NCBI GenBank assembly: GCA_009746045.1
Contig: RPFO01002030.1
Location: 1-35,514 of the forward strand
Direction of reading: 5' to 3'
Origin: Mesostigma viride
Lineage: Eukaryota; Streptophyta; Mesostigmatophyceae; Mesostigmatales; Mesostigmataceae
DNA length: 35,514 bases
This document shows positions 1-11,933 of this stretch, piece after piece. Numbering within the stretch: the first letter of the stretch is position 1; each line of letters opens with the position of its first letter. Made by a program: the position numbers and the translations under genes. Under the pieces are notes generated by a model. That model was given only the letters and a program-made list of their open reading frames with translations, made no database searches and was not told the origin of the DNA.

Positions 1-1610
1 CCCCATGGGAGCCTGAATCCTCATCATTAATTACATAAATGCCATCCTTACGTAGACGGGCCATGATGACACCATGGGAGCCTGAATCCTCATCATTTAC
101 TATTCCTTGACATCCATGTACGTAGGCCAGCCATGGAGAACACCATGGGAGCCTGAATCCTCCTCATTAATTACATAAATGCCAACCATGTACGTAGACA
201 AGCCATGATGACCCCATGGGAGCCTGAATCCTCATCATTAATTACATAAATGCCATCCATGTAAGTAGACGGGCCATGATGACACCATGGGAGCCTGAAT
301 CCTCCTCATTAATTACATAAATGCCAACCATGTACGTAGACAAGCCATGATGACACCATGGGAGCCTGAATCCTCATCATTAATTACATAAATGCCATCC
401 ATGTACGTAGACGGGCCATGATGACACCATGGGAGCCTGAATCCTCATCATTAATTACATAAATGCCATTCATGTACGTAGGCCAGCCATGGAGACACCA
501 TGGGAGCCTGAATCCTCATCATTAATTACATACATGCCAACAATGTAGGTAGACAAGCCATGATGACACCATGGGAGCCTGAATCCTCATCATTTATTTT
601 ATGAGACATCCATGTACGTAGGCCAGCCATGATGACACCATGGGAGCCTGAATCCTCATCATTTCTTTTTCTTTGACATCCATGTACGTAGGCCAGCCAT
701 GATGACACCATGGGAGCCTGAATCCTCCTCATTAATTACATACATGCCATCCATGTACGTACACGGGCCATGATGACACCATGGGAGCCTGAATCCTCAT
801 CATTTACTATTCCTTGACATCCATGTACGTAGGCCAGCCATGGAGACACCATGGGAGCCTGAATCCTCATCATTAATTACATAAATGCCAACCATGTACG
901 TAGACAAGCCATGATGACACCATGGGAGCCTGAATCCTCCTCATTAATTACATAAATGCCAACCATGTACGTAGACAAGCCATGATGACACCATGGGAGC
1001 CTGAATCCTCATCATTAATTACATACATGCCATCCATGTACGTAGACAGGCCATGATGACACCATGGGAGCCTGAATCCTCATCATTTACTATTCCTTGA
1101 CATCCATGTACGTAGGCCAGCCATGGAGACACCATGGGAGCCTGAATCCTCCTCATTAATTACATAAATGCCAACCATGTACGTAGACAAGCCATGATGA
1201 CCCCATGGGAGCCTGAATCCTCATCATTAATTACATAAATGCCATCCATGTACGTAGACGGGCCATGATGACACCATGGGAGCCTGAATCCTTATCATTT
1301 ACTATTCCTTGACATCCATGTACGTAGGCCAGCCATGGAGACACCATGGGAGCCTGAATCCTCATCATTAATTACATAAATGCCAACCATGTACGTAGAC
1401 AAGCCATGATGACACCATGGGAGCCTGAATCCTCCTCATTAATTACATAAATGCCAACCATGTACGTAGACAAGCCATGATGACACCATGGGAGCCTGAA
1501 TCCTCATCATTAATTACATACATGCCATCCATGTACGTAGAAAGGCCATGATGACACCATGGGAGCCTGAATCCTCATCATTTACTATTCCTTGACATCC
1601 ATGTACGTAG
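1..1610. repeat. ~70-bp satellite array, block 1
   Basis: Tandem monomers of 70-71 bp share the 20-base core CACCATGGGAGCCTGAATCC, preceded by ATGATGA and followed by TCATCAT or TCCTCAT. After the core comes one of a few interchangeable spacers: AATTACATAAATGCC, TACTATTCCTTGACATCC, or T-rich versions ending in GACATCC. Each monomer closes with CATGTACGTAG and then ACGGGCC, ACAAGCC or GCCAGCC. The block is entered mid-array at base 1 and stops where an LTR element starts at 1611. Minus-strand reading frames through the repeats rotate from unit to unit and are not taken as genes. Confidence 0.97.
1606..1610. repeat. Target-site duplication CGTAG, left copy
   Basis: CGTAG directly precedes the TG of the LTR at 1611 and is repeated at 4077-4081 directly after the final CA. 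It is part of the satellite motif TACGTAG, so the element inserted into a pre-existing satellite unit. A 5-bp duplication is usual for LTR-retrotransposon integrases. Confidence 0.93.
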
Positions 1611-2415
1611 TGTTAAAAATTGAAGGTGGAGGAGGAAAGATCTTTTTGACCCCTTGTTACCCAATGTGATGACAGCCACAAAATATTGCTTGGTTGATAT
1701 ATTACTTTGGGGTTGGTCTCCAACAAGGAGGTAGGCCTCAACTAGAGGTCAATCCCATCCAACAAGGATGGGCTTGGGCAAACAATGCCACTACACAATC
1801 TCAACAAGAGACTGTTGCATACTCAACAAGAGCATGGCTTTAGGCTACCAACAAGGCAGCCATACCCAACTAGGGCTTACCCATACACATGGGGACCAAC
1901 AAGGTAAATTTCTCGTGTACCATGAGTCACTTATGTGGAAGGGACAAAGTCCTTCAGTGGCGGCTACACTGTTTGCTACCGTTGATCCATTACAAATCTT
2001 ACGGTACGAAATTGAGCAAACTTTTCACCACAGGTGACGGTGACCAACATTAGTTGGCACGACGTTATGGCATGCGGGGACTAGGCCACAGCGCCTCCTA
2101 GGCAGCGCCAGAAACGTACAATAGTTCACTATAGAAATTCATGCAACCACTAGCATGTCCATAAATGATATGCGTATATAGTGCCGAGGTACAGGGCTAA
2201 CTTGTATACTCACTCAGCTGTTTTCAATAAGAAAACTAGCGCCGTAAAGGACACGGCAAGCACTACCTAGCCCTCACAATCTTGGCCAGAAATACGGTGG
2301 GCGGAAGCGATTATTAAGGACGCATTCCTAATTATTCCCCCGTTTACAGAAAGTTGGCCACAACATTAAATGGGCTAGCAAACGGGCACAACCAGGATTA
2401 TCTAAAATCCTGACA
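1611..2415 (-). repeat. LTR of the minus-strand element (3' LTR in its own orientation)
   Basis: 805 bp, TG...CA, matching 3272-4076. Read on the minus strand it follows a G6 tract at 2416-2421. A minus-strand TATA-like run (CTATATACG, near 2172-2181) could be a promoter. The plus strand carries six CAACAAG and two CAACTAG heptamers between 1721 and 1903. An 89-codon plus-strand frame at 1768-2037 recurs in the other LTR, resembles nothing I recognise, and is not called as a gene. Confidence 0.93.
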
Positions 2416-2421
2416 CCCCCC
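2416..2421 (-). other. Polypurine tract of the minus-strand element
   Basis: On the minus strand, GCAAGGGGGG runs directly into the TG of the LTR. This is the expected place and composition for the plus-strand primer of an LTR retrotransposon. Two further AAGGGGGG copies lie 42 and 93 bases upstream in the element's orientation. Confidence 0.65.
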
Positions 2422-3256
2422 TTGCACGTTGCTGGGATTGACTCAAACAACTGTGCTCCCCCCTTACTTAGGCAGTAGGGCTTGCCGGGTAGAAACAACC
2501 CTGCCACTCCCCCCTTACACGGTAAGCCAAAACATGACGACTTCAAATCAATGCAGTTGTCGAAAAGCTTGAGGAACTGAAACGTGTGATGGCTTGTTAA
2601 AACCGGAAGAAAGAGACGGATCCGACGACGTCACAAATGGCTCAAAAGAGGAGCCACGTAAAAAGTTGCATGTCGGCAAAGGTCCGCCAGCTGGCGCCAC
2701 GGAAATGAGTGTTGTTGGCGTTGTACCAAACCGATGACGACGTATGATAGCTTGTTGAAACGAGCATAAAATTCCGCGTCGATGGACGCCTAGCACGGTC
2801 CAAACGGATGTGCTGTTGACGAGAAAGATGAGAACTTCCGGAAATCCGCTGGTCCGACAGGAATGAACGTAGTTGCCGTAGTACTAAACAGCTTGGGGCG
2901 CGTTATAACTTGATAGAATCGCCACAGAATGCCCTTTTCAACGACACCTCAACGGTCTTAAACAGATGAGTCGTTGAAAAGATATGCGCACTGACGAGCT
3001 GGCCAGGTAGGTCGGTGCGAACTTGAGTAACTTTTGCACCAGGATGCCGATGACAGCGTTCTTGGCGGCGTTGAAACGAGGACGATGTGACGCTTCCAAC
3101 GCATCTAAGAGCGGTGAAAAATAATGTCCCAGTCAAAAGATCTGCACGCTCAAAGTTGGGTACCTGGCTGCAGGCCGACCGCTCAAAAACGGGATCCGGA
3201 AAGTGCGGCTTTTGGAGAAACGGTTTACGGCTCAAGAAATGGGTTCATGGGTCACT

Positions 3257-3271
3257 CCCATAACGATACCA
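3257..3271 (-). other. Candidate primer-binding site
   Basis: On the minus strand the bases directly after the LTR read TGGTATCGTTATGGG. TGGTATC matches the start of primer sites complementary to plant-type initiator Met tRNA, but the match stops after seven bases. The position is exact, so a primer-site role is likely; the tRNA identity is not secure. Confidence 0.5.
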
Positions 3272-4076
3272 TGTTAAAAATTGAAGGTGGAGGAGGAAAG
3301 ATCTTTTTGACCCCTTGTTACCCAATGTGATGACAGCCACAAAATATTGCTTGGTTGATATATTACTTTGGGGTTGGTCTCCAACAAGGAGGTAGGCCTC
3401 AACTAGAGGTCAATCCCATCCAACAAGGATGGGCTTGGGCAAACAATGCCACTACACAATCTCAACAAGAGACTGTTGCATACTCAACAAGAGCATGGCT
3501 TTAGGCTACCAACAAGGCAGCCATACCCAACTAGGGCTTACCCATACACATGGGGACCAACAAGGTAAATTTCTCGTGTACCATGAGTCACTTATGTGGA
3601 AGGGACAAAGTCCTTCAGTGGCGGCTACACTGTTTGCTACCGTTGATCCATTACAAATCTTACGGTACGAAATTGAGCAAACTTTTCACCACAGGTGACG
3701 GTGACCAACATTAGTTGGCACGACGTTATGGCATGCGGGGACTAGGCCACAGCGCCTCCTAGGCAGCGCCAGAAACGTACAATAGTTCACTATAGAAATT
3801 CATGCAACCACTAGCATGTCCATAAATGATATGCGTATATAGTGCCGAGGTACAGGGCTAACTTGTATACTCACTCAGCTGTTTTCAATAAGAAAACTAG
3901 CGCCGTAAAGGACACGGCAAGCACTACCTAGCCCTCACAATCTTGGCCAGAAATACGGTGGGCGGAAGCGATTATTAAGGACGCATTCCTAATTATTCCC
4001 CCGTTTACAGAAAGTTGGCCACAACATTAAATGGGCTAGCAAACGGGCACAACCAGGATTATCTAAAATCCTGACA
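3272..4076 (-). repeat. LTR of the minus-strand element (5' LTR in its own orientation)
   Basis: 805 bp, identical by eye to 1611-2415, including the CAACAAG cluster and the TATA-like run. It ends ATCCTGACA at 4076 and is followed by the right CGTAG duplication. Confidence 0.93.
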
Positions 4077-4081
4077 CGTAG
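4077..4081. repeat. Target-site duplication CGTAG, right copy
   Basis: Matches 1606-1610. The satellite resumes in register with GCCAGCC directly after it. Confidence 0.93.
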
Positions 4082-4458
4082 GCCAGCCATGGAGACACCA
4101 TGGGAGCCTGAATCCTCCTCATTAATTACATAAATGCCAACCATGTACGTAGACAAGCCATGATGACACCATGGGAGCCTGAATCCTCATCATTTACTAT
4201 TCCTTGACATCCATGTACGTAGGCCAGCCATGATGACACCAATGGAGCCTGAATCCTCCTCGTTAATTACATAAATGCCAACCATGTACGTAGACAAGCC
4301 ATGATGACCCCATGGGAGCCTGAATCCTCATCATTTACTATTCCTTGACATCCATGTACGTAGACGGGCCATGATGACACCATGGGAGCCTGAATCCTCA
4401 TCATTTACTATTCCTTGACATCCATGTACGTAGGCCAGCCATGATGACACCAATGGAG

Positions 4459-4496
4459 CCTGAATCCTCTTCATTTTCTTAATGAGAGGATTCAGG
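4459..4496. repeat. Hairpin-forming micro-inversion in the satellite, copy 1
   Basis: A satellite core stretch reading CCTGAATCCTCT is followed within a few bases by its reverse complement AGAGGATTCAGG. The stem is about 16 bp with one bulged T and a loop of about five bases. The same structure recurs at 8798-8835 and 27144-27181. Confidence 0.85.
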
Positions 4497-7400
4497 TGAC
4501 ATAAATGCCAACCATGTAGGTAGACAAGCCATGATGACACCATGGGAGCCTGAATCCTCATCATTTACTATTCCTTGACATCCATGTACGTAGGCCAGCC
4601 ATGGAGACACCATGGGAGCCTGAATCCTCCTCATTAATTACATAAATGCCAACCATGTACGTAGACAAGCCATGATGACCCCATGGGAGCCTGAATCCTC
4701 ATCATTAATTACATAAATGCCATCCATGTAAGTAGACGGGCCATGATGACACCATGGGAGCCTGAATCCTCCTCATTAATTACATAAATGCCAACCATGT
4801 ACGTAGACAAGCCATGATGACACCATGGGAGCCTGAATCCTCATCATTAATTACATAAATGCCATCCATGTACGTAGACGGGCCATGATGACACCATGGG
4901 AGCCTGAATCCTCATCATTAATTACATAAATGCCATTCATGTACGTAGGCCAGCCATGGAGACACCATGGGAGCCTGAATCCTCATCATTAATTACATAC
5001 ATGCCAACAATGTAGGTAGACAAGCCATGATGACACCATGGGAGCCTGAATCCTCATCATTTATTTTATGAGACATCCATGTACGTAGGCCAGCCATGAT
5101 GACACCATGGGAGCCTGAATCCTCATCATTTCTTTTTCTTTGACATCCATGTACGTAGGCCAGCCATGATGACACCATGGGAGCCTGAATCCTCCTCATT
5201 AATTACATACATGCCATCCATGTACGTACACGGGCCATGATGACACCATGGGAGCCTGAATCCTCCTCATTTACTATTCCTTGACATCCATGTACGTAGA
5301 CGGGCCATGATGACACCATGGGAGCCTGAATCCTCATCATTTTTTTTTCTTTGACATCCATGTACATACGTAGGCCAGCCATGATGACACCAATGGAGCC
5401 TGAATCCTCATCATTAATTACATACATAAATGCCATGATCATCAATGACCCCATGGGAGCCTGAATCCTCATCATTAAATACATAAATGCCACGGTCCAT
5501 GTACGTAGACGGGCCATGATGACACCAATGGAGCCTGAATCCTCATCATTAATTACATAAATGCCAACCATGTACATACACGGGCAATGATGACACCATG
5601 GGAGCCTGAATCCTCATCATTAATTACATAAATGCCAACCATGTACGTAGGCCAGCCATGATGACACTATGGGAGCCTGAATCCTCATCATTAATTTCAT
5701 ACATGCCAACAACACGTAGACGGGCCATAATGACACCACGGGAGCCTGAATCCTCATCATTTTTTTTTCTTTGACATCCATGTACGTAGGCCAGCCATGA
5801 TGACACCATGGGAGCCTGAATCCTCATCATTTTTTTTCTGAGACATCCATGTACGTAGGCCAGCCATGATGACACCATGGGAGCCTGAATCCTCATCATT
5901 AAATACATACATGCCATCCATGTACGTAGACAGGCCATGATGACACCATGGGAGCCTGAATCCTCATCATTTACTATTCCTTGACATCCATGTACGTAGA
6001 CGGGCCATGATGACACCATGGGAGCCTGAATCCTCATCATTTTTTTTTCTTTGACATCCATGTACATACGTAGGCCAGCCATGATGACACCAATGGAGCC
6101 TGAATTCTCATCATTAATTACATACATGCCATCCATGTACGTAGACAGGCCATGACATCTGACACCATGGGAGCCTGAATCCTCATCATTTACTATTCCT
6201 TGACATCCATGTACGTAGACGGGCCATGATGACACCATGGGAGCCTGAATCCTCATCATTTTTTTTCTTTGACATCCATGTACATACGTAGGCCAGCCAT
6301 GATGACACCAATGGAGCCTGAATCCTCATCATTAATTACATACATAAATGCCAACCATGTACATACACGGGCAATGATGACACCAATGGAGCCTGAATCC
6401 TCATCATTAATTACATAAATGGCAACCATGTACATACACGGGCAATGATGACACCATGGGAGCCTGAATCCTCATCATTTTTTTTTTCTTTGACATCCAT
6501 GTACATACGTAGGCCAGCCATGATGACACCAATGGAGCCTGAATCCTCATCATTAATTACATACATGCCATCCATGTACGTAGACAAGCCATGATGACCC
6601 CATGGGAGCCTGAATCCTCATCATTAATTACATACATGCCATCCATGTACGTAGACAGGCCATGATGACACCATGGGAGCCTGAATCCTCATCATTTACT
6701 ATTCCTTGACATCCATGTACGTAGGCCAGCCATGGAGACACCATGGGAGCCTGAATCCTCCTCATTAATTACATAAATGCCAACCATGTACGTAGACAAG
6801 CCATGATGACCCCATGGGAGCCTGAATCCTCATCATTAATTACATAAATGCCATCCATGTACGTAGACGGGCCATGATGACACCATGGGAGCCTGAATCC
6901 TCATCATTTACTATTCCTTGACATCCATGTACGTAGGCCAGCCATGGAGACACCATGGGAGCCTGAATCCTCCTCATTAATTACATAAATGCCAACCATG
7001 TACGTAGACAAGCCATGATGACCCCATGGGAGCCTGAATCCTCATCATTAATTACATAAATGCCATCCATGTAAGTAGACGGGCCATGATGACACCATGG
7101 GAGCCTGAATCCTCCTCATTAATTACATAAATGCCAACCATGTACGTAGACAAGCCATGATGACACCATGGGAGCCTGAATCCTCATCATTAATTACATA
7201 AATGCCATCCATGTACGTAGACGGGCCATGATGACACCATGGGAGCCTGAATCCTCATCATTAATTACATAAATGCCATTCATGTACGTAGGCCAGCCAT
7301 GGAGACACCATGGGAGCCTGAATCCTCATCATTAATTACATACATGCCAACAATGTAGGTAGACAAGCCATGATGACACCATGGGAGCCTGAATCCTCAT

Positions 7401-8797
7401 CATTTATTTTATGAGACATCCATGTACGTAGGCCAGCCATGATGACACCATGGGAGCCTGAATCCTCATCATTTCTTTTTCTTTGACATCCATGTACGTA
7501 GGCCAGCCATGATGACACCATGGGAGCCTGAATCCTCCTCATTAATTACATACATGCCATCCATGTACGTACACGGGCCATGATGACACCATGGGAGCCT
7601 GAATCCTCATCATTTACTATTCCTTGACATCCATGTACGTAGGCCAGCCATGGAGACACCATGGGAGCCTGAATCCTCATCATTAATTACATAAATGCCA
7701 ACCATGTACGTAGACAAGCCATGATGACACCATGGGAGCCTGACTCCTCCTCATTAATTACATAAATGCCAACCATGTACGTAGACAAGCCATGATGACA
7801 CCATGGGAGCCTGAATCCTCATCATTAATTACATACATGCCATCCATGTACGTAGACAGGCCATGATGACACCATGGGAGCCTGAATCCTCATCATTTAC
7901 TATTCCTTGACATCCATGTACGTAGGCCAGCCATGGAGACACCATGGGAGCCTGAATCCTCCTCATTAATTACATAAATGCCAACCATGTACGTAGACAA
8001 GCCATGATGACCCCATGGGAGCCTGAATCCTCATCATTAATTACATAAATGCCATCCATGTACGTAGACGGGCCATGATGACACCATGGGAGCCTGAATC
8101 CTTATCATTTACTATTCCTTGACATCCATGTACGTAGGCCAGCCATGGAGACACCATGGGAGCCTGAATCCTCATCATTAATTACATAAATGCCAACCAT
8201 GTACGTAGACAAGCCATGATGACACCATGGGAGCCTGAATCCTCCTCATTAATTACATAAATGCCAACCATGTACGTAGACAAGCCATGATGACACCATG
8301 GGAGCCTGAATCCTCATCATTAATTACATACATGCCATCCATGTACGTAGACAGGCCATGATGACACCATGGGAGCCTGAATCCTCATCATTTACTATTC
8401 CTTGACATCCATGTACGTAGGCCAGCCATGGAGACACCATGGGAGCCTGAATCCTCCTCATTAATTACATAAATGCCAACCATGTACGTAGACAAGCCAT
8501 GATGACACCATGGGAGCCTGAATCCTCATCATTTACTATTCCTTGACATCCATGTACGTAGGCCAGCCATGATGACACCAATGGAGCCTGAATCCTCCTC
8601 GTTAATTACATAAATGCCAACCATGTACGTAGACAAGCCATGATGACCCCATGGGAGCCTGAATCCTCATCATTTACTATTCCTTGACATCCATGTACGT
8701 AGACGGGCCATGATGACACCATGGGAGCCTGAATCCTCATCATTTACTATTCCTTGACATCCATGTACGTAGGCCAGCCATGATGACACCAATGGAG

Positions 8798-8835
8798 CCT
8801 GAATCCTCTTCATTTTCTTAATGAGAGGATTCAGG
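8798..8835. repeat. Hairpin-forming micro-inversion in the satellite, copy 2
   Basis: Same stem and loop as 4459-4496. Downstream it reads GTTACATAAATGCC, whereas copy 1 has GTGACATAAATGCC. It lies within an amplified block that also copies the neighbouring units. Confidence 0.85.
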
Positions 8836-10032
8836 TTACATAAATGCCAACCATGTAGGTAGACAAGCCATGATGACACCATGGGAGCCTGAATCCTCAT
8901 CATTTACTATTCCTTGACATCCATGTACGTAGGCCAGCCATGGAGACACCATGGGAGCCTGAATCCTCCTCATTAATTACATAAATGCCAACCATGTACG
9001 TAGACAAGCCATGATGACCCCATGGGAGCCTGAATCCTCATCATTAATTACATAAATGCCATCCATGTAAGTAGACGGGCCATGATGACACCATGGGAGC
9101 CTGAATCCTCCTCATTAATTACATAAATGCCAACCATGTACGTAGACAAGCCATGATGACACCATGGGAGCCTGAATCCTCATCATTAATTACATAAATG
9201 CCATCCATGTACGTAGACGGGCCATGATGACACCATGGGAGCCTGAATCCTCATCATTAATTACATAAATGCCATTCATGTACGTAGGCCAGCCATGGAG
9301 ACACCATGGGAGCCTGAATCCTCATCATTAATTACATACATGCCAACAATGTAGGTAGACAAGCCATGATGACACCATGGGAGCCTGAATCCTCATCATT
9401 TATTTTATGAGACATCCATGTACGTAGGCCAGCCATGATGACACCATGGGAGCCTGAATCCTCATCATTTCTTTTTCTTTGACATCCATGTACGTAGGCC
9501 AGCCATGATGACACCATGGGAGCCTGAATCCTCCTCATTAATTACATACATGCCATCCATGTACGTACACGGGCCATGATGACACCATGGGAGCCTGAAT
9601 CCTCCTCATTTACTATTCCTTGACATCCATGTACGTAGGCCAGCCATGGAGACACCATGGGAGCCTGAATCCTCATCATTAATTACATAAATGCCAACCA
9701 TGTACGTAGACAAGCCATGATGACACCATGGGAGCCTGAATCCTCCTCATTAATTACATAAATGCCAACCATGTACGTAGACAAGCCATGATGACACCAT
9801 GGGAGCCTGAATCCTCATCATTAATTACATACATGCCATCCATGTACGTAGACAGGCCATGATGACACCATGGGAGCCTGAATCCTCATCATTTACTATT
9901 CCTTGACATCCATGTACGTAGGCCAGCCATGGAGACACCATGGGAGCCTGAATCCTCCTCATTAATTACATAAATGCCAACCATGTACGTAGACAAGCCA
10001 TGATGACCCCATGGGAGCCTGAATCCTCATCA

Positions 10033-10036
10033 TTAA
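10033..10036. repeat. Target-site duplication TTAA, left copy
   Basis: TTAA, part of the satellite sequence CATTAATTAC, abuts GGGGAGGGTCCC. The same four bases recur at 11930-11933 on the other side of the insertion. Confidence 0.8.
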
Positions 10037-11929
10037 GGGGAGGGTCCCATAGAAATATATCAAAACTTACCCCCCCTAATAACTACAGAAATGCAACTGA
10101 CAACCACTGAATGATGTTTGGGGGCCATAAACATGATGTTTGGGCATGCATACCACCACTTGTTGGGGGTACTACCCCCAGCCATACACCGGCTATGAGC
10201 TAAAAATAGAAAAAAACGCTGTCCGGGGCACATCTTGCCCAGAACAGTGGGAGAACCAGTTGCATGAAAAAAGTAATACCCATATAAAAATGTCATGGGA
10301 CATGGTTTCTACCTAATTGGATCAACAAAATCAGCACATCCCTTCGAGTTATTAATTTTTGGGCCAAAAATACGCTTTTTTAGGCGGTGCGCCCCCATAC
10401 ACACTCATAACACATCAATTAGGCCTAAAAAGTAATAGTCAAATTCTGTCATGACCATAGAAGGCACTGTCAAAGTTTGGTGGCATTCTGAGCTCAGCTG
10501 TAGCAGTTATTAATTTTGGCAGTTGGCCACCTGTGCAGACGCTAAGGAAGGCATTAGTGAGTATTAAGGCACACTAACACTTCCTATGCCATCCAAAAGG
10601 CTCCTTACCATGCCCCATTCGACCACAATGTACAAGGAGGTGGCTGGGCACGTCATGTGCCCTTGCCTTACCTCGACACGGGCAACCTGTTGCATGTGTG
10701 CACAACAATGAGGCAGGTAGCTCTACATGCCTAGCCGACACTTCTAAAGCATATTTCAGGTTTATGGTGTGGGCATCATCCCAAAACCAAGCTCAAACAC
10801 ACCCTAGAAAGCCATATCCACTAATTGCCCAACAAGGGTAACAACAGACAGTCCACAGAGAAAGCAGAATTATCATACATGCTGCTTGCCAAGGCTTCTT
10901 ACCATGGTTACCTTGCCTTGCTAGCATATGAATTAGGGCTCTCCCATTTTAGTGGGAGAAAGGCCAACAAGACAACGATAACCCCTACCTACGTGCAGTT
11001 CCACCCATGCAGTATGCCCCTCAGAAAAACCACTGCCACCTTTCTTTCCAGCGCAATTGTTTGCCAAGAAACAAACTCAAGCTTGTGAGCCTCTAACCAC
11101 AATGAAGCCTCTGCTAAGAAAGGCCGCGTCAATATTCACACAAAACTGAGTGCTGTTAGCAAGCTCCTTCCAAGAAACCACTCAGCAAATCCCTGACAAC
11201 TTGACGATATGCCACGGTCACGCTTTGACACATCCCAGCCATGCAACGTACATAAAAACCACTGAAAGGTGCCAGGAATCTGGCGATGCGCAGCACGGAA
11301 TGGCATTATACCTTGCGCTAACTGCACGGAAAGAAGCCGAAAACTTGCGTTGATAACCCATAAAGGAAGCGAAACATTCATAGGATCACGTTGATCACAC
11401 GATCGTACCATTACCGGAATTGTCCTTCGCCCAGCGGCGCAAGAAAGAACAACCTTCCATGGAATAATAAGACGCGCATCCCGCGAGCCTGGAGAGTGTC
11501 TTACCGATCATGACGGAAATCTTGCCGAAACCCAGCAAATTTTTTAAAGCTTTACCAATAACGATTTAAACGCATCCTTGACGCTAGGTAAAGCCCATAA
11601 AACCTGACAATCACCGCCGCCAGCGTGCATTCTAATTTATTCCTCTCGACGAAAACATCAGATTGGACCCCCGTGGCGATGGTCATCAATAAAATCATCG
11701 ACACTGCAAAAAACGCGAACTCCGCTACGAATTAGTATCATTTACTCATCGTCTTTAAGATTCGCTCAGTTTCTCTGCATTCCGCGAGCTATCCTTTTCT
11801 ACTCTGCCTGAAAGCACGTCGCCATGGCCAGCTCCGGTAGGGGTGCGCGCCCCGTGCACCACTTTTTCACGGTACGGACGGGTACCGCGAATTTTTCGGC
11901 GCCAAAATATTCGCGCCGGGACCGTCCCC
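10037..11929. mobile_element. Non-autonomous TIR DNA transposon, 1893 bp
   Basis: A unique segment splits the satellite cleanly. It starts GGGGAGGGTCCC and ends with the inverted near-match GGGACCGTCCCC (one mismatch in 12), flanked by TTAA on both sides. TTAA duplications are typical of piggyBac elements, and some PIF/Harbinger elements duplicate TTA or TAA. The short termini do not settle the superfamily. Minus-strand and plus-strand frames inside (78 codons at 10060-10296, 91 codons at 11136-11411, 87 codons at 10825-11088) show no DDE-transposase features, so I treat it as non-autonomous. The right portion (about 10750-11925) is related to 30850-32115. Confidence 0.75.
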
Positions 11930-11933
11930 TTAA
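11930..11933. repeat. Target-site duplication TTAA, right copy
   Basis: Follows CCCC of the right terminus. The satellite continues as TTACATAAATGCC, completing the unit broken at 10036. Confidence 0.8.

Larger units (their letters stand above)
2416..3271 (-). other. Non-coding centre of the minus-strand LTR element
   Basis: 856 bp between the two LTRs. Short frames occur (for example 110 codons at 2903-3235 on the minus strand) but none shows retrotransposon or other recognisable domains. The end next to 2415 contains three C6 runs on the plus strand (2416-2421, 2458-2463, 2509-2514). Each is followed by TTRCAC or TTACTT-like sequence, so on the minus strand they read as repeated AAGGGGGG polypurine motifs. 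Confidence 0.75.
1611..4076 (-). mobile_element. Non-autonomous LTR retrotransposon (LARD/TRIM-like)
   Basis: Two 805-bp direct repeats (1611-2415 and 3272-4076), identical as far as I can compare by eye, bracket an 856-bp centre. The LTRs begin TG and end CA, and a 5-bp CGTAG duplication flanks the whole. Orientation is read as minus because, on that strand, TGGTATCGTTATGGG follows the first LTR (primer-site-like) and GGGGGG lies directly before the second LTR (polypurine-tract-like). The centre has no gag, protease, RT or integrase motif in any frame, so any movement would depend on enzymes supplied in trans. Identical LTRs imply recent insertion. The chromovirus at 13115-23936 is not obviously its partner, since LTR sequence and length differ. 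Confidence 0.9.
4077..10036. repeat. ~70-bp satellite array, block 2
   Basis: About 84 monomers of the same satellite. Multi-monomer blocks recur. The landmark CAATGTAGGT lies at 5008, 7351 and 9347, so the last two are 1996 bp apart. A separate sub-family at 5200-6560 has T8-T10 spacers, CACCAATGG cores and unusual units such as the one with ATGATCATCAATGACC at about 5430. No protein gene is credible here. Long minus-strand frames (up to 211 codons at 5624-6259) are translations of the repeat. Confidence 0.96.

Noticed and set aside
1768-2037. 89-codon ORF present twice (also 3429-3698) as a possible duplicated gene
   Set aside because: It lies inside the LTR and is doubled only because the LTR is. 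No domain or supporting conservation is visible.
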